A DNA stretch of 64,000 nt, taken from Caulobacteraceae bacterium. Lineage in GTDB: Bacteria > Pseudomonadota > Alphaproteobacteria > Caulobacterales > Caulobacteraceae. This document shows, piece after piece, positions 60,932-64,000 of the stretch. Each line of letters opens with the position of its first letter. Position 1 is the stretch's first letter. The translations under genes were made by a program, and so were the position numbers. The DNA lies in the NCBI GenBank assembly GCA_947475735.1, contig CANJLQ010000002.1, forward strand, positions 124,001-188,000, read 5' to 3'. The notes beneath the pieces are model-generated. The model was not told the DNA's origin. It made no database searches and saw nothing but the letters and a program-made list of their open reading frames with translations.

Positions 60932-61924
60932 TCAGACCGCCTCGTCGTAGATGACTTCGAGCGACTGTTTGGGCACGTAGGAGGCACCGCGCATGTCGCT
61001 CTGCGATGCGGGCACCAGCTGCACCGCGCCGCCGGTCTGTTCCGGACTGAACAGGCCCAGCAGGCCGTCCTGCGTCAGGGGCCGGGGATGCTGCGGCAGG
61101 CTGTCGGACACCGCCTCGGCCAGGCCGGCGAACAGGCTGCCCCACTCGCTGTCGTGGGTGCCGATGATCTGGTAGTTGGCCGACTTCCGCCGGATGTCCT
61201 CATTGGCCGGGATCGAGGCCAGGACCGGGATGCCCACGGCGTCCGCGAAGGCGGCGGCTTCACCGGTGCCGTCGTCCTTGTTGATGATCATGCCGGCCAC
61301 GCCGACGTTGCCGCCCAGACGCCGGAAATACTCCACCGCCGAACAGACATTGTTGGCGACGTAGAGGGACTGCAGGTCGTTGGACCCGACGACGATGACC
61401 TTCTGGCACATGTCGCGCGCGATCGGCAGGCCGAAGCCCCCGCACACCACGTCGCCCAGGAAATCGAGCAGGACGTAGTCGAAGCCCCAGTCGTGGAAGC
61501 CCAGCTTCTCCAGCAGCTCGAAGCCGTGGATGATGCCGCGTCCGCCGCAACCGCGACCGACCTCGGGCCCGCCCAGCTCCATGGCGAAGACGCCGTCACG
61601 CTGGAAGCAGACATCCTCGATCTTGACCTCTTCGCCCGTCAGCTTCTTGGCGGCGGAGGTGGCAATGATGGTCGGGCAGGACTTGCCGCCGAACAGCAGT
61701 GACGTCGTGTCGGACTTGGGATCACAGCCGATCAGCAGCACCCGCTTGCCCTGCTGGGCCATCATGTAGCTGAGGTTGGACAGGGCGAAGGACTTGCCCG
61801 AGCCGCCCTTGCCGTAGATGGCGATGATCTGGGTTTCCTTGGTGACCTCGCCGGTGTGGACGGGATCCGGCTCGACCGCCGCTTCGGCACGCAGGTGCTT
61901 GTGGGTAATCAGGGTGACGGTCAT
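60932..61924 (-). CDS. bchX: Chlorophyllide a reductase iron protein subunit X
   Basis: 330 residues from ATG 61924. NifH-like ATPase: P-loop IYGKGGSGKSFALSNLSYMM, CDPKSDTTSLLF, GRGCGGRGIIHG and the cluster Cys in LGDVVCGGFGLPI. It donates electrons to BchYZ with ATP hydrolysis. Start overlaps the bchC stop (ATGA). Confidence 0.96.
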   Translation of the reverse strand: MTVTLITHKHLRAEAAVEPDPVHTGEVTKETQIIAIYGKGGSGKSFALSNLSYMMAQQGKRVLLIGCDPKSDTTSLLFGGKSCPTIIATSAAKKLTGEEVKIEDVCFQRDGVFAMELGGPEVGRGCGGRGIIHGFELLEKLGFHDWGFDYVLLDFLGDVVCGGFGLPIARDMCQKVIVVGSNDLQSLYVANNVCSAVEYFRRLGGNVGVAGMIINKDDGTGEAAAFADAVGIPVLASIPANEDIRRKSANYQIIGTHDSEWGSLFAGLAEAVSDSLPQHPRPLTQDGLLGLFSPEQTGGAVQLVPASQSDMRGASYVPKQSLEVIYDEAV

Positions 61925-62844
61925 GCGCAGTTCCTCCAATCGAGGATCATCTTGAGACAGGTCGGGTCGCCGAAGGCGGTCGGATAGGCGTCGTTCGCCT
62001 CCGTCGCCGCCATGCGGTGGGTGATCAGGCCGTCCAGGCTGAGCGCGCCGGACTGGATCAGGGCGGTCACCCCGGCCACGTCCTCGGGCTTGAACTCGGC
62101 GGCGATGCGGAACCGCGCCTCCTTCATGAAGGCCATCGGGAAGGCGAACGACAGACGCGCCTCATAGAAGCCGGCCAGAACGATCTCGCCACTGCGGGCC
62201 AGCCGCGCGACCAGGAAGTCCATCAGATCCTCGGCGCCTGAGGCGTCGTAGATCGAGCGATAGTCGCGGCGGTCATCCGCGTCGGGATGGATGCCGACGC
62301 CGTTGCGACGCGCCGCATTGGTCTCCCAGACGGTCGGCTTGTCGTGACCCATCGCCTCGGTGATGCGCAGCAGCAGGCGACCCAGAGTGCCGTAGCCGAC
62401 AATCAGGTCCGGAGCCGTTCCGCCGACGATGGCGTGATAGGCGGTCGCCGCCAGCGACAGCAGGACCCCGTCATCTTCCAGGCCCTCGGGCAAGGTGACG
62501 GTACGCGACGACGGCGTGATCAGGGTGCGGGCCGCGCCGCCGAACAGGCCGCGCGCGTCGATGAAGTGGGAAGAGCCAGGAACGAACACCCGGTCGCCGA
62601 TCCGGCTTTTCGCGTCGGTGCCGGCGTCCACGACGCGGCCGATCGACTCATATCCGGGCACCAGCGGATAGCCGAGACCCGGGAAGTGCGGCATCCGCCC
62701 GTCCCAGAGCAGGCGCTCGGTTCCGGTCGAGATTCCACTGACCTCGACCGCGACGACCACGTCGTCGGGACCGGCGGGCTTCAGGTCGAGGCGGCGGAGC
62801 GCCAAACGGCGGGGCTCCTCCAGTACGACGGCTAAAGTGTCCAT
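61921..62844 (-). CDS. bchC: BchC, 3-hydroxyethyl bacteriochlorophyllide a dehydrogenase
   Basis: 307 residues from ATG 62844. Medium-chain dehydrogenase-like: VSGISTGTERLLWDGRMPHF, YPLVPGYESIGRVVDAG, VPGSSHFIDARGLFGGAA, and a degenerate NAD motif (VGYGTLGRLLLRI). Oxidises the 3-hydroxyethyl group to 3-acetyl in bacteriochlorophyll a synthesis. First gene of bchCXYZ; two PpsR sites lie upstream. Confidence 0.94.
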   Translation of the reverse strand: MDTLAVVLEEPRRLALRRLDLKPAGPDDVVVAVEVSGISTGTERLLWDGRMPHFPGLGYPLVPGYESIGRVVDAGTDAKSRIGDRVFVPGSSHFIDARGLFGGAARTLITPSSRTVTLPEGLEDDGVLLSLAATAYHAIVGGTAPDLIVGYGTLGRLLLRITEAMGHDKPTVWETNAARRNGVGIHPDADDRRDYRSIYDASGAEDLMDFLVARLARSGEIVLAGFYEARLSFAFPMAFMKEARFRIAAEFKPEDVAGVTALIQSGALSLDGLITHRMAATEANDAYPTAFGDPTCLKMILDWRNCA

Positions 62845-62889
62845 CTCAGTGCCTTCGGGAGACGAGGCCCCCATAGGCACCCTCCCAAC

Positions 62890-62907
62890 TGTCAGCTTAG
62901 ATTGACA
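62890..62907 (-). promoter_or_regulatory. PpsR/CrtJ binding site 1 (bchC promoter)
   Basis: TGT-CAGCTTAGATTG-ACA, a perfect TGT-N12-ACA palindrome, 46 nt upstream of the bchC ATG. PpsR (CrtJ) represses bch and puf genes under oxygen or light. Confidence 0.85.
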
Positions 62908-62915
62908 GTATGGGT

Positions 62916-62933
62916 TGTCAAACTTTGATTACA
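62916..62933 (-). promoter_or_regulatory. PpsR/CrtJ binding site 2 (bchC promoter)
   Basis: TGT-CAAACTTTGATT-ACA, second perfect TGT-N12-ACA. It lies 8 nt from site 1; pairs of sites spaced about one helical turn or more bind PpsR tetramers cooperatively. The second site ends 11 nt before the crtF stop. Confidence 0.85.
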
Positions 62934-62943
62934 CTTTTCAGCG

Positions 62944-64000
62944 TCAAGCGCGGGCGACAATCAGGCTGGCGATCATCGGCATTGCGGTCGGAATGCGGCG
63001 GGCGCTGGCGAATCCGGCCTGTCGGCACATCGCAATTATTTCTCGCGCAGGGCGAGGACGGCCCGATCCCATGGCCAGAAGGTAGAAGCCGAAATAGGCG
63101 TCCCCCACCCGCTCGGCCCCGGGCTACTGAGCCATCGGTTCGCCGATGATCAGGGTCGCGCCGGGCTCCAGCGCGGCGCGGATGGCGCGCAGAATCAGCA
63201 GCGCAGGGCCGTCGTCGTGATCGTGCAGCACACGGATCAGGCTGACGACGTCGGCCCCGGTCGGAAGGGCATCGCGAAAGACATCGCCGCCCGTCGCGTC
63301 CAGCTGTAGTCCGTCTGCGACGAACCTGCTCCGCGCCCGATCGGCCACGGCGGGCAGGTCGAACAGCATCCGCTCCACCGCCGGGGCCCTTGCCGCCACG
63401 GCTCTCAGGAAGGTCCCCTCCCCGCCCCCGACGTCCAGCAGTCGCCGGTGTCGGTCGATCGGATAGGCGTCCAGCACCTGGGCCGCCACCATGGCCTGGG
63501 AGGCCGTCATCAGGCCGGAATAGGCCCCTGCGGCCTCGGCGTCCGGTGCTCCACCCTCGGCATAGGTCCAGTAGGAAGCGAGCGCTCCACCACCCCCGCC
63601 TCGCCTCAGCAGCACCAGCGGATCGGCTAGGTCGGCGTAGAGAAGCGCGTGGTGGTCGATCATCGCCGCCACCCCCGGCGCCCCCAGCAGGGCCGCCCCT
63701 TCGACGCCCAAGGCCCACCGATCTCCGCCCGCCGATTCGGCCAGCTTCAACGCGGCGGCAGCGCGCAGCAGCCGCAGTGTCGCCGGTTCGTCCAGACCCA
63801 GGTGGGCGGCCAGATCGCCGACCTTGGCCGCCCCCCCCGCCAGGCGCTCCAGCAGGCCGGAGCGAACACAGGCGTGGGCGATCTGGGAGTAGACGAAGCC
63901 CGCCGTCAGATCGAACAGGGCCTGGGCCCGGCGCTGCGCCACGGGTCGGGTCAGCGGAAACCGCGCCGCCCACCGCTGGAAGTCCGGCGAACCGATCAGG
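62944..64000 (-). pseudogene. crtF: crtF (demethylspheroidene O-methyltransferase), amber-interrupted, 5' end outside window
   Basis: Frame is open from the window edge (LIGSPDFQRWAARFPLTRPV, ARRRAQALFD-like AQRRAQALFDLTAGFVYSQI) through the SAM-binding site LLDVGGGEGTFLRAV and VLHDHDDGPALL to TLIIGEPMAQ, then TAG at 63124-63126. Past the stop the same frame continues with PGAERVGDAYFGFYLLAMGS, GRPRPAREIIAMCRQAGFAS and ends after LIVARA at 62944, which is the normal CrtF C-terminus. So 59 codons are cut off by one amber codon. The lost part belongs to the Rossmann core, so the product is likely inactive unless read through. Expected to act in carotenoid methoxylation. Confidence 0.85.

Noticed and set aside
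63124-63942. Reading the methyltransferase as a complete 272-aa gene
   Set aside because: Frame continues upstream to the window edge with CrtF-like residues, and the family C-terminus follows the TAG in the same frame, so the 272-aa version is truncated at both ends.
62918-63973. 351-aa open frame over crtF
   Set aside because: Different frame from the methyltransferase; translation is low-complexity, while the crtF frame shows conserved family motifs.

Overview
The window is high-GC DNA from an alphaproteobacterium of the Caulobacterales, most likely a photosynthesis-gene-bearing Brevundimonas or a close relative. This is inferred from a GapR/DUF2312 gene, short 276-aa flagellins with an adjacent FlaG-like gene, a sigma54/ftr-type flagellin promoter, and a GyrA whose quinolone pocket reads Ala/Met. 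No rRNA, tRNA, CRISPR array or insertion sequence was found.

Layout. 1-6.1 kb: end of a TetR regulator, gapR, rpmJ, an MltB-type lytic transglycosylase, cysS, folE and an exbD-like gene. 6.1-11.9 kb: csbD-like, NUDIX, a three-gene two-component cassette, a membrane protein, panD and a class IV aminotransferase. 12-17.5 kb: gyrA, sodC, a DMT exporter, ssb behind an SOS box, and envelope proteins. 18.2-23.6 kb: a flagellin locus (two flagellins, flaG-like, a 917-aa FlaEY-like protein, an unrecognised 41-aa ORF) with sigma54, ftr-like and CtrA-like sites. 23.6-26.5 kb: a compact, translationally coupled operon reading DUF2793 glycine-rich tail-fibre-like protein, 57-aa ORF, holin-like protein, M15 endolysin, i-spanin and nested o-spanin lipoprotein. 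It has no capsid, portal or integrase genes and looks like a detached release and adhesion module, possibly of a gene transfer agent. 26.7-39.6 kb: an ECF sigma/anti-sigma pair, DUF4112, an endonuclease/phosphatase-family protein, a CCA-transferase operon, SDR plus lyase, KpsC-like, FabH/FabY-like, an outer-membrane barrel and a PanE-like reductase. 39.6-55.3 kb: ppdK, an ABC transporter whose permease is fused to an M1 peptidase, a protease inhibitor, glcB, a carboxylesterase, a MazF-type toxin-antitoxin pair, a DEAD-box helicase and a polytopic membrane protein.

55.5-64 kb holds part of a photosynthesis gene cluster, all on the minus strand: crtF - bchC - bchX - bchY - bchZ - pufB - pufA - pufL - pufM. 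Together these encode chlorophyllide oxidoreductase, the BchC dehydrogenase, light-harvesting complex 1 and the reaction-centre core. Two perfect TGT-N12-ACA (PpsR/CrtJ) sites lie just upstream of bchC. crtF carries an in-frame amber codon 59 codons before its expected end.

The most notable points are the lysis/tail-fibre operon, the broken crtF, a dispersed palindromic repeat whose end supplies a Shine-Dalgarno sequence to a downstream gene, and a layered set of regulatory sites at the flagellin genes. Functional calls rest on reading motifs in the translated sequence; no database search was run.
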